Assembly: GCA_038326165.1 (NCBI GenBank)
Contig: JBBQJT010000049.1
Location: forward strand, 1 to 29,176
DNA from: JAEUUM01 sp038326165
GTDB lineage: Bacteria > Bacteroidota > Bacteroidia > Chitinophagales > Saprospiraceae
DNA length: 29,176 bases
Reading direction: 5' to 3'
The notes under the pieces: generated by a model
Database searches by the model: none
Seen by the model: only the letters and a program-made list of their open reading frames with translations
What the model was told of the DNA's origin: nothing
Made by a program: the position numbers and the translations under genes
Shown: positions 14,892 through 23,400 of the stretch, piece by piece
Layout: every line of letters begins with the position of its first letter
Position numbering within the stretch: position 1 is the stretch's first letter

Positions 14892-16535
14892 TTAAAGTTC
14901 AACAAAATACATTTTCATTTCATGCTTATGCTTGACAGGCAAATGTCCACGATGTTCTGTCTTGAAATAATCTTTTACTTCGTCAAACATTTGTTCTGAC
15001 AAATTAATTTTGCCAGGCTCTGATGCCGACTCAATACGGGATGCAGTATTGACTGTGTCTCCCCAGATATCATAGGCGAACTTGGTATGCCCAACCACCC
15101 CAGCTGTTACCGGACCACAATGCAGACCTACCCTTGCTTCAAAAAATGGTTTATTGGCAATCATGCTAGAAACCTTCCACTCATTCAAAAAATATTGTAT
15201 TGCTATTGCTGCTTTAACAGCACGAATCGGATTGTCTTGATCTTCAACAGGCAAACCACCAGCTGCCATATAGGAATCACCTATAGTTTTAATTTTTTCT
15301 AGATTGTGTTCCAGCATTATTTCATCAAATTTTCTAAAGCAATAATCCAATTGTTCAACCAATTCGGAGGGACTCATCTTTTCCGAAATACTGGTAAAGT
15401 TTACAAAATCGGTAAAAAGGATTGAAACTTTTTCAAAATTGCGTGGCTTGGCTCTTCCATGCAATTTTAGCTCTTCGGCTACTGTAACAGGCAAAATATT
15501 TAAAAGTAATTTTTCATTCCTAGCCTTTTCGTCTTCGATGATGAGATTTTTTTCATGAAGTTTATTACCGAATTTTTTGTTGCTGCGCGCTCTGAAGAAA
15601 AAACCCAAGGCCACTGAAGCAATCAAACCCAATCCAGCAAATGCCCCATTGCGCTGGCTTTGATTCAATTTGAGCATCATTGTTTTTTCTTTAATTTCTT
15701 TATTCTTGGTCAACAATGCCATAGAGTCCATTGTAGAAATATACAACAAAGAATCCATCACAGACTTCTGTTTTTCTAGAAATAAGGCAGTTCGAGCTTG
15801 ATCAGCAGTTAAGCCTTGGACCAAATCTTGCTGGCGTTTGAGTTCCTTTTGAAGGTACTCCAATTCAGATTTTGAAAGCTTGGTAGTATTGAACAATTCA
15901 TCCTGAGATTTTTGCACCGATTGAGTTTGACCTTGTAAGTTTACAGGCTTAATTTGCCTTTGAGTTTGATTGATCAAGACTTGTGATGAAGGAGAAAGAA
16001 ATTTTATATCTTTCTGGTTAAGCGAAGCAATTCCTTCGGATTCAAATTTTCTGAGCAAAGTTTGAATTTCTTGAATGTGTCGACCAAATTTTCTTCCTGT
16101 CAACTTCTTAGAAACTGAGTATTTCAGCTCCTCATTGAAAATTGATAAACTATTGTTCTTTGATTTGTTGAGCAGTTTTACGGCTTCATTGAGTTTATAA
16201 GAAATCAAATTTGTTAAGCCAATATCTCTTTTGTAATCACCCTCAGCAATCATAGCCATAGCTTCCATTTGTAAAGATCGAATCATCCAATCACTCGATT
16301 CATTGGACTTTGCCTCTTCGAAAGATTTGTGCGCAATTAAGGTCGCTGCTTTGTATTTCTGCGCGATAATCAGTTTATTAGACAGTTCGAGTGCCTTTTG
16401 CGAAAATGCTTTGCCTTTTAAACCTCGCAATTCGTCCATCAATTCGCCTTTGGGCATAGCTTGAGAAAAATTAGGCTCCATTGCTACAAAATTCAATAGC
16501 AGAATAACAAGTATTTGGGGTTTGAAAAAGCTCAT
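14892..16535 (-). CDS. Membrane-anchored class III adenylate cyclase with helical sensor region
   Basis: The 547-residue protein starts at the ATG at 16535 (a TTG seven codons earlier is less likely), with a signal-like hydrophobic segment MSFFKPQILVILLLNFVA. Residues 30-170 are helical and may be degenerate TPRs, residues 210-290 look coiled-coil, and one membrane helix lies at about 298-314. The class III cyclase domain fills about 365-547. The metal Asp residues are Asp376 (FTDFVNFT) and Asp420 (KTIGDSY). The base-selecting pair is Lys416 and Asp489, the ATP (adenylate) type, and the transition-state residues are Asn496 and Arg500 in NTASR. It should therefore make cAMP in the cytoplasm in response to a periplasmic or membrane signal. 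galK follows two bases later. Confidence 0.88.
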   Translation of the reverse strand: MSFFKPQILVILLLNFVAMEPNFSQAMPKGELMDELRGLKGKAFSQKALELSNKLIIAQKYKAATLIAHKSFEEAKSNESSDWMIRSLQMEAMAMIAEGDYKRDIGLTNLISYKLNEAVKLLNKSKNNSLSIFNEELKYSVSKKLTGRKFGRHIQEIQTLLRKFESEGIASLNQKDIKFLSPSSQVLINQTQRQIKPVNLQGQTQSVQKSQDELFNTTKLSKSELEYLQKELKRQQDLVQGLTADQARTALFLEKQKSVMDSLLYISTMDSMALLTKNKEIKEKTMMLKLNQSQRNGAFAGLGLIASVALGFFFRARSNKKFGNKLHEKNLIIEDEKARNEKLLLNILPVTVAEELKLHGRAKPRNFEKVSILFTDFVNFTSISEKMSPSELVEQLDYCFRKFDEIMLEHNLEKIKTIGDSYMAAGGLPVEDQDNPIRAVKAAIAIQYFLNEWKVSSMIANKPFFEARVGLHCGPVTAGVVGHTKFAYDIWGDTVNTASRIESASEPGKINLSEQMFDEVKDYFKTEHRGHLPVKHKHEMKMYFVEL

Positions 16536-16593
16536 AATTAGTAAATTGGCATGCAAGCTAAAAAGAAGCTATAAATTATAACAATCTTTGCAT

Positions 16594-16624
16594 CAAATTT
16601 AACGAAGACTTGAAGAACTATCAA
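16594..16624 (-). promoter_or_regulatory. Promoter of the cyclase-galK operon
   Basis: Read on the minus strand, TTG (16624-16622) is followed after 20 bases by TAAATTTG (16601-16594), a full Bacteroidota -33/-7 promoter with consensus spacing, 58 bases upstream of the cyclase ATG. It overlaps the beginning of the divergent MBL-fold gene. Confidence 0.55.
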
Positions 16625-17599
16625 CTGGTAAATAATCCTAAACTTGAGTCCATTTATCCTGAATATCCTGGTAACACGATGTTTAAGAAGAGATATATTG
16701 GAGATGAATCTCGTTACCTCCCAAGTTGGGGCACTTTGGCTAAATGGTTATTCAGCTTCAATCCGCAGTTCCGTGAAAAAAGATATGATACATTTCAGGT
16801 ACCATTTCATGAAAATGAAAACTTCCTTCAAACTGCAAAAGATCAAATAGTTTGGTTGGGTCATGCCAGTTTTTTTATTCAATTAAATGGAAAGCGCATC
16901 ATTACCGACCCTTGTTGGTTCAATATATTCACCAAATCACGCAAAGTTGCCATCCCCTGCAAAGCTGCTTCCTTTGTAAACATTGATTACATTTTAATCT
17001 CGCATGCCCACAGGGATCATTTGGATTTTAAAACTTTAAAAATCATCATTAAAAACAATCCTAAAGTTCAAATTATGACCGGATTAGGGATGACGAAACT
17101 ATTTCCAAAGGCATGGCGTGAAAATATTCAAGAGGCGGGATGGTATCAAAAATACAACTGGCCGCAAGGCATTGACATTTCATACTTACCTGCACAACAT
17201 TGGAATAGACGAGGCATTTGGGATCTAGATCTTCAATTATGGGGAAGTTTCTTCATTACGGATGGAAATAAAAAAATATACTTCGGAGGTGATACAGCTT
17301 CCGGAAAACATTTCGATGAAGCTCGCCGAATCCTTGGCAACATGGATATCAGTATCCTACCCGTGGGTGCCTATAAGCCTGCCTATATGATGCGAGGTGT
17401 GCACCTCAATCCCAATGAATCAATCATGGCAGCAAAATTCTTAGGTGCAAAAACCTTGATTCCTATGCATTATGGAACATACAGCCTATCGGATGAGCCA
17501 ATTGGAGAACCTATCCGATTGATTCAAAAAGCACAAGAAGCAGGCCATTTTAATTTCGATTTTAGACCCTTGGGGATAGGTGAAGTTTTAGAACTTTGA
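16610..17599 (+). CDS. MBL-fold metallo-hydrolase, NAPE-PLD/UlaG-like
   Basis: A 329-residue metallo-beta-lactamase-fold enzyme. The metal site is complete: HAHRDHLD gives His132, His134, Asp136 and His137, PAQHW gives His197, GGDTA gives Asp228 and MHYGT gives His287. The region VWLGHASFFIQLNGKRIITDP (81-101) and the PAQHW motif are typical of the branch related to NAPE-phospholipase D, RomA and UlaG, so a phosphodiester or lactone substrate is plausible but unknown. The start is TTG at 16610: the next ATG (16679) would remove 23 residues, including SIYPEYPGNT, which looks like the family N-terminus. The gene is divergent from the cyclase operon and stands alone. Confidence 0.82.
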   Translation: MKNYQLVNNPKLESIYPEYPGNTMFKKRYIGDESRYLPSWGTLAKWLFSFNPQFREKRYDTFQVPFHENENFLQTAKDQIVWLGHASFFIQLNGKRIITDPCWFNIFTKSRKVAIPCKAASFVNIDYILISHAHRDHLDFKTLKIIIKNNPKVQIMTGLGMTKLFPKAWRENIQEAGWYQKYNWPQGIDISYLPAQHWNRRGIWDLDLQLWGSFFITDGNKKIYFGGDTASGKHFDEARRILGNMDISILPVGAYKPAYMMRGVHLNPNESIMAAKFLGAKTLIPMHYGTYSLSDEPIGEPIRLIQKAQEAGHFNFDFRPLGIGEVLEL

Positions 17600-17724
17600 G
17601 TTGTGAAGGGTGTATGGTGGTACTTTCTAAAAGCCTATTCCGACTGAGAAATATACCAAGTAACTTAAATAAAACATCCTTTGTCTACGCTTAGATTTTT
17701 AGGAATTATTGTATAGATGTTTAG

Positions 17725-17748
17725 ACGTTTAAACGTTTAAACGTTTAG
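17725..17748. repeat. ACGTTTAA short tandem repeat
   Basis: Three head-to-tail copies of the 8-base unit ACGTTTAA, the last ending in AG. Because the unit contains TTTAAA and ACGT, the array is itself nearly palindromic and could form a cruciform or be a protein-binding site. Confidence 0.85.
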
Positions 17749-17795
17749 GAGTTAATAAATCAATCTTTGCCTCGGCCGCTGCCCCTTTGTCTGAA

Positions 17796-17818
17796 TCCTG
17801 ACGTGTGTCCAGTCAGGA
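17796..17818. repeat. Inverted repeat TCCTGAC / GTCAGGA
   Basis: A perfect 7-bp stem with a 9-base loop. An alternative 5-bp stem (TGTCC, 17806-17810; GGACA, 17816-17820) uses the same region. No T-run follows on either strand, so it is not a classical terminator. The same 7-bp stem occurs in the 94-bp repeats near 28.5 kb. Confidence 0.7.
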
Positions 17819-17883
17819 CAGGCTAAAATTCTTGTGATTTAATGATTAGTGGGATTTTTAATGATCTCCAAATTTTGAATAAA

Positions 17884-18010
17884 CCATAAACCCATAAACT
17901 CATAACCCATAAACCCATAAACCCATAAACCCATAAACCATAACCCATAAACCATAAACCATAAACCATCAACCCATAAACCATAAACCCATAAACCCAT
18001 AAACCATAAA
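17884..18010. repeat. Telomere-like simple repeat, 17 units of CCCATAAA/CCATAAA
   Basis: The 127 bases resolve completely into 17 units: eight CCCATAAA, six CCATAAA and three variants (CTCATAA, CCATAA, CCATCAA). On the minus strand this reads TTTATGG(G). Units 4-7 (17906-17937) are four uninterrupted CCCATAAA copies, giving four GGG tracts with 5-base loops on the minus strand, a canonical G-quadruplex pattern. The array starts 9 bases beyond the radical SAM stop codon, so it lies in the 3' untranslated part of that transcript. Slippage during replication explains the mixed 7- and 8-base units. Confidence 0.95.
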
Positions 18011-18019
18011 CTCCAAGAT

Positions 18020-20215
18020 TTACAAAACCAAAAAACCATGTTGTCTCAATATTGCAATAGGTTCCGAGTGCCAAAAGATATCAAAATCTGGAAATTGCAT
18101 TTCGAATGAAGCTCTAAAGGATCCATAGTTCATCAAAACTTCTGATTCCGTGAAGCTGGCTTTGCTGATCTTGCTCAATAATGTTATCAGCCATTCTGCT
18201 TTGGCTTTTTCTAATTCAATACTATATACTTGGGTTTTACCGTGAAAAAGTAATTCGAGATACTCTATTCTAACTCCTTTTTTGCTCTTGGTGATTGGCG
18301 CAACAATTGGTGTTCCTGCCAGCCATATTAATTTGGAAGAAGGTTTTGGCTGAACCAAATCAGGTTTGTCAAGACATTTCATGATAAAATCGGGCTCGAT
18401 GGTGGTATCTGGAACTTCGAAATCAAACCATTCGTGCAATTCAAAATCAAAACACATGCCGTGCATAAAATTGAACAAGGACTTTTTCAATCCAAAGCTA
18501 AACTGATCATGATCTATGCCTGTAGAATCTTCAAACTGGATGTCATTATTGGCAAAACTGATGGGATTTAGCTTGGGCTTGATTCCATATTCTTCAGGTG
18601 CCATACCTATGGGACTGTGGGCGGTCAATGCAAACTGGTGCCAAAATCCGGATTGCAGTACGCCTGCTTCGAATAGTTGTCGGACCATCTCCAAACTGTC
18701 AATTGTCTCCTGGATAGTCTGTGTGGGATATCCATACATCAGATAGGCATGAACCATAATTCCGTTATCCATAAAATTTCGGGTCACCTGAGCCACCTGT
18801 TCAACTGTCACGCCTTTTTGAATAAGTACCAATAATCGGTCAGATGCTACTTCTAAACCTCCTGATACTGCTATGCATCCTGATTCCTTGAGCAAAGTAC
18901 ACAAATCCAGACTAAAACTCTTCTCGAATCTGATGTTGGTCCACCAACTGACAATGAGCCTCCTGCGCAGAATCTCAATGGCCAGTTCACGCATCAGAGC
19001 CGGCGGTGCCGCTTCATCTACAAAATGGAAACCATTCTCTCCAGTTTGAGCAATGATTTCTTCCATTCTATCGACCAGAACTTTTGCAGCAATGGGTTCA
19101 TATTGCTTGATGTAATCCAGCGAGACATCACAAAAGGTACATTTGCCCCAATAACAACCATGTGCCATAGTCAATTTGTTCCATCGGCCATCACTCCAGA
19201 GGCTGTGCATCGGATTTGCTATTTCAATAACAGAGATGTATCGATCCAGCAACAAATCGGAATAATCAGGTGTCCCCAGTTGATCCTGTTTGTAATCACA
19301 TCGGATGCTGTTGTTCTTGTATGTTACTTGATTATTTTCTAAGAGCCAAGTTCTTTTGAACATCCGCTCATTGGGCGCAAGCATACTTGGGCAACAAAGC
19401 AATTCAATTGGCAATTCGCCGTCATCCAAGGTGATGTAATCGAAAAACTCAAAAACTCTGGGGTCTGTCAAACTTCGCAATTCGGTATTAGGAAATCCAC
19501 CTCCCATTGCTATTTCAATATCAGGAAAATGAGCTTTTATCCATTGTGCACATTTGAAAGCAGCGTACAAATTGCCTGGAAAAGGCACCGAAAAACACAC
19601 CAATTGTGGCTGCAATTCATTCAGTTTTTCTTTCAATATTTCAAGAGCTATTTCATCAACTGGAGTTGGCTTACCATTGAGTTGGGTATAGAGTTCATCA
19701 AATGCATTGGCGCTTTGTCCCAATCGTTCGGCATACCGGCTGAATCCGAAATGTTCATCAACACATTCTTGAATAAAATCGGAAAGATCTTCGAGGTACA
19801 ATGTTGCCAAATGCTTGGCTTTATCTTGTATTCCCATCGACCCAAATGCCCAATCCATATCGTCCAATTGATTAAATCGGGAAGCTTCGGGAAGGAAATC
19901 ACCTGAGCAAATTAAGCGCGCGATGGTTGGATTTCTGCCTTGCAAAAATACCACAACATCATCCACGGTTTGCTCGTAATGATGCCACAAAGCAGCAATT
20001 CTGCCTGAGTTTTCACTGCAATTAATAGTATCACTTTTCATGAAAATCTTGGACAAACCTTGCTTTGAAAACAAGCTTAAAATTACTTCTATACCCAAAT
20101 CCATTTGAAAAGATGGGATGGATTTGGTATTCAGAAAACCCTTCAAATAGGCAGTGGCCGGATACGGAGTATTCAACTGGGTAAAAGGCGGAGTAACTAA
20201 GAGGATCTTTTTGAT
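18020..20215 (-). CDS. B12-binding-type radical SAM protein, non-ATG start
   Basis: A cytoplasmic radical SAM enzyme of about 731 residues with a cobalamin-binding-like Rossmann region before the SAM domain (LVCFSVPFPGN, then AMGGGFPNTEL, about 205-245). The cluster-binding motif CYWGKCTFC uses Cys354, Cys359 and Cys362, a CX4CX2C spacing rather than the usual CX3CX2C. The SAM core continues with SGGLEVASDRLL and YLMYGYPTQT. I extended the start beyond the first TTG (20176) because the in-frame codons before it read KKILLVTPPFTQ, continuing into LNTPYPATAYLKG, which I know as the conserved N-terminus. The codon where Met is expected is ATC (20213-20215), and no ATG, GTG or TTG precedes it before the stop at 20303-20305. 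Initiation at ATC, at the internal TTG, or a sequence error are all possible. Substrate unknown. Confidence 0.8.
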   Translation of the reverse strand: MKKILLVTPPFTQLNTPYPATAYLKGFLNTKSIPSFQMDLGIEVILSLFSKQGLSKIFMKSDTINCSENSGRIAALWHHYEQTVDDVVVFLQGRNPTIARLICSGDFLPEASRFNQLDDMDWAFGSMGIQDKAKHLATLYLEDLSDFIQECVDEHFGFSRYAERLGQSANAFDELYTQLNGKPTPVDEIALEILKEKLNELQPQLVCFSVPFPGNLYAAFKCAQWIKAHFPDIEIAMGGGFPNTELRSLTDPRVFEFFDYITLDDGELPIELLCCPSMLAPNERMFKRTWLLENNQVTYKNNSIRCDYKQDQLGTPDYSDLLLDRYISVIEIANPMHSLWSDGRWNKLTMAHGCYWGKCTFCDVSLDYIKQYEPIAAKVLVDRMEEIIAQTGENGFHFVDEAAPPALMRELAIEILRRRLIVSWWTNIRFEKSFSLDLCTLLKESGCIAVSGGLEVASDRLLVLIQKGVTVEQVAQVTRNFMDNGIMVHAYLMYGYPTQTIQETIDSLEMVRQLFEAGVLQSGFWHQFALTAHSPIGMAPEEYGIKPKLNPISFANNDIQFEDSTGIDHDQFSFGLKKSLFNFMHGMCFDFELHEWFDFEVPDTTIEPDFIMKCLDKPDLVQPKPSSKLIWLAGTPIVAPITKSKKGVRIEYLELLFHGKTQVYSIELEKAKAEWLITLLSKISKASFTESEVLMNYGSFRASFEMQFPDFDIFWHSEPIAILRQHGFLVL

Positions 20216-20424
20216 AAAATATAAATATGGATGCTCAAAACTACGGCAAAATTCATTGTTGATAGAGAGTAAAACATCAAAACCCGCTGATATTGAGCAT
20301 AGTTAATTGACATGAAATTAAATATTGGTATAATATTTGATTTATCTTAATATGTTCTTCGGAGCAACAAGACGATAACCCGGTACATACACAGGCATTC
20401 ATACTCCTGCAAACCGGACATAAA

Positions 20425-23400
20425 ATGAGACAAACCACCACTTGGCCAATTATTATTGGCTTATTTAAGCGTCATATCATAATGACAAGCTTAATCCTCC
20501 TCGCTTTTCATGAAAATGCAGTCCTTGCTCAATGCCCCTTGGTATGCAAAGGGAATGTAAATCTCAGTATTGGAACTACCGGTGCTGCGAACATCACGAT
20601 CTACAATCTGATGAACAATCCTTCAACCGCATGTATTCCCTTTTATCAAATTATGCTGAAGGATGCCGACAACAAACCGGTGCCCAATCCAGTAACTTGT
20701 GCTTATCTTGGGCAGACCCTAACCTTCTCTGTAACCGATATCCAAACCGGAAACAAATGCTGGGGCTATCTGAAGGTGGAAGACAAACTTGCTCCCACTA
20801 TTTCATGCCAAGACCTAAGCATTGAGTGCAATGTGCCCAATGACCCATTGTCGTTAGGTGGAATTAGCGTTACTGACAATTGTGACTCCAAACCAACAAT
20901 ATTTTCGCAAGGGGAAGTTATCACAGCCATGAATTGCGATGCACTGCCAGGGACCCCTTTTTGGACCATCACCCGAACTTGGATAGCACAAGACAAAAGT
21001 GGAAACTTCTCAAAACCTTGCACACAGAAAATTACAGTACTCAAACCAGGACTCAACAACATCATCTGGCCAAAAAATTATACTATAGCCAATGGCAATG
21101 CCCTTGATTGCGCAGAACCAGATCTAAGTCCTGATAGTCTTGGTGAACCACTTTATTCAAACGGTTTGCCTCTGATACTGGCTTGCAAAATATTCTTCAC
21201 ACACAAAGACACCACACTATTCCGTTGCAGCGGATCTAGGGATATACTGCGCACTTGGACTGTACTAGATTGTTGCAACAACAACAAAGTAACTCATGTT
21301 CAAGTCATTCAGTTGATAGATTCAACACCACCTAAAGTAGTGTGCCCTTCAGATTTTACGATCAATACCTTACCGGGGCAATGTGTTGCCACCATCAATC
21401 TTCCAGTGCCTCCAATAACTGATGATTGTACCAACCCGGACTCTATTACTGTTTCAATATCAGGAAGCGGATTTGGTGCATTGGGTTTTGGGCCTTACAA
21501 CAATATTCCGCCTGGCTGGTATGAAGTCAATTATGTCATTTGTGATGATTGCCTCAACTGCACCAGTTGTCATTTCGCATTCCAAGTTATAGACAACGAA
21601 GTTCCATTCATTATATGCAACAACAATTTCACCATTGCTCTTGATTCAATGGGCATGGCAACACTGTCGGTCGACAGCATCAATTTACAAATTACGGACA
21701 ACTGTTGTTTGGACAGCATCGACGTAAAATTAATGGGCCAACCAGATTCTTTGTTTGGCTCTTTTGTGAAATTTGATTGTGAACTCGTAGACACGATGGT
21801 CATGGCGGTTTTGCGTGCTCAGGATTGCAATGGTAATGTGAACTTCTGCATGGTATTGGTCAACGTAATAGATACTATTGCCCCAATTATACAATGCCCC
21901 AATGATATCACTATCAACTGTACCGTAGATCCCGACACAGTTACCACAGGAATACCGCTGGCATTGGATGCTTGTGGCATTGACAGTTTATTCTTTCAAG
22001 ATAGCAGTATGCTCAACCCATGCGGCATAGGAGAGATCAGGCGATTTTGGAGTGCTATTGATTCTTCCGGAAACATTTCCACTTGTATCCAACGCGTTTT
22101 GATTCGAGATCTGACTCCACCGCTTATATTATTCCCTGCCGACATCACCATAAGTTGTGTATTAAACCCCGATAGTACCTTGACTGGGTTTCCAACCGTT
22201 ACTGACGACTGTGGAATCTTTCTGATATTTCATTCAGATGTAATCATCGCACAACCTAACGCATGTGATTTCATAAGGCGAACATGGACGGTTAGGGATA
22301 TTTGCAGCAATGTTGACTTTACGGATGATCAATCCATTACTTTGCTGGATTTTGTGCCACCTACCTGGGTAACTTTACCAGGTTCACTTGATGTGACAGT
22401 AGCCTGCGACAAAGATGTTCCCAATACCATTCCAGTAGCCAAGGACAATTGTAGTGGTGTGGTGGTGAATGTAATCAGTGATACCAAGGTCAATAACATC
22501 TGTTTAAACCGATACAACCGATTGATTACCTATCGTGCAAGCGATCGATGCGAGAACAACAGCGTGCCATTTGTAGTTAAGATCACTGTGAGGGACACGG
22601 TTCCTCCCACTTTGATGAATTGTCCAGCCGATGTTACCCTAAACTTGGCTCCAGATAGTTGTTCGGCATTCCTGCAATTTCCTCCAGTAACGGCCTTAGA
22701 CAACTGCACCGATGTTACCATTTCCAACAATTCACCCTTTGCGAACAACAATGGTGGCAATATCTCAGGAACCTATCCAATAGGCGTCCATGTGATCACC
22801 ATAACTGTCAGAGATGCCTGCAACAATCAAGCATCGTGCACAGTGAGAATTACCGTAAGGGATGTCACACCACCTATGGCAAATTGTGTTGGTCAAAATT
22901 TAAGTTTTTTGGTTTCGATCCAGCAAAAGGATTCGCTATTTATCATAACTCAACAATTTATTCAACAATTTTTTACTTGGAGTGATGCTTGTGGGCCAGT
23001 TAGTTTTGCTGCAAACCCTGATACCTTTACTTGTCAATCGACGGGGCCGCCTCCAAAGAACTTCACTATCACTTTAACAGATGCAAGCGGCAATATCACC
23101 ACTTGCATGGGAACAGTATTTGTTGTAGACAGTTTCAATGTTTGCGGCTCTATGTTTGCCAATGGAAGATTCATAGGAGGGCAACTGCTAAATCCTTTTG
23201 GCGAGCCATTTGCTTATCATGAAATGACTATCGAACAGGATGGGACACCGCATTCCGTATTTACGGATGAAAACGGATATTTCATGTTTGCCCATGTTCC
23301 AGATGGTTCACACCTGCGAATAACACCTGAAAACAAAAAGGATTTCACCAAAGAAGTTGACTTAAAAGATTTCCTGATCTTATTGAGACACCAATTGGGG

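Larger units (their letters stand above)
17600..18019. other. 420-base gene-free region with simple repeats and a hairpin
   Basis: Between the MBL gene and the convergent radical SAM gene I see no credible coding frame. The frames that stay open on the minus strand at the right side only translate the simple repeat into a periodic Gly/Leu/Trp/Tyr string. The region holds an 8-base tandem repeat (17725-17748), a 7-bp-stem hairpin (17796-17818) and the long CCCATAAA/CCATAAA array (17884-18010), each listed separately. Confidence 0.8.

Noticed and set aside
17823..18074. Minus-strand open frames encoding periodic Gly/Leu/Trp/Tyr peptides
   Set aside because: They are translations of the CCCATAAA/CCATAAA simple repeat plus the radical SAM 3' end; the composition is an artefact of the repeat.
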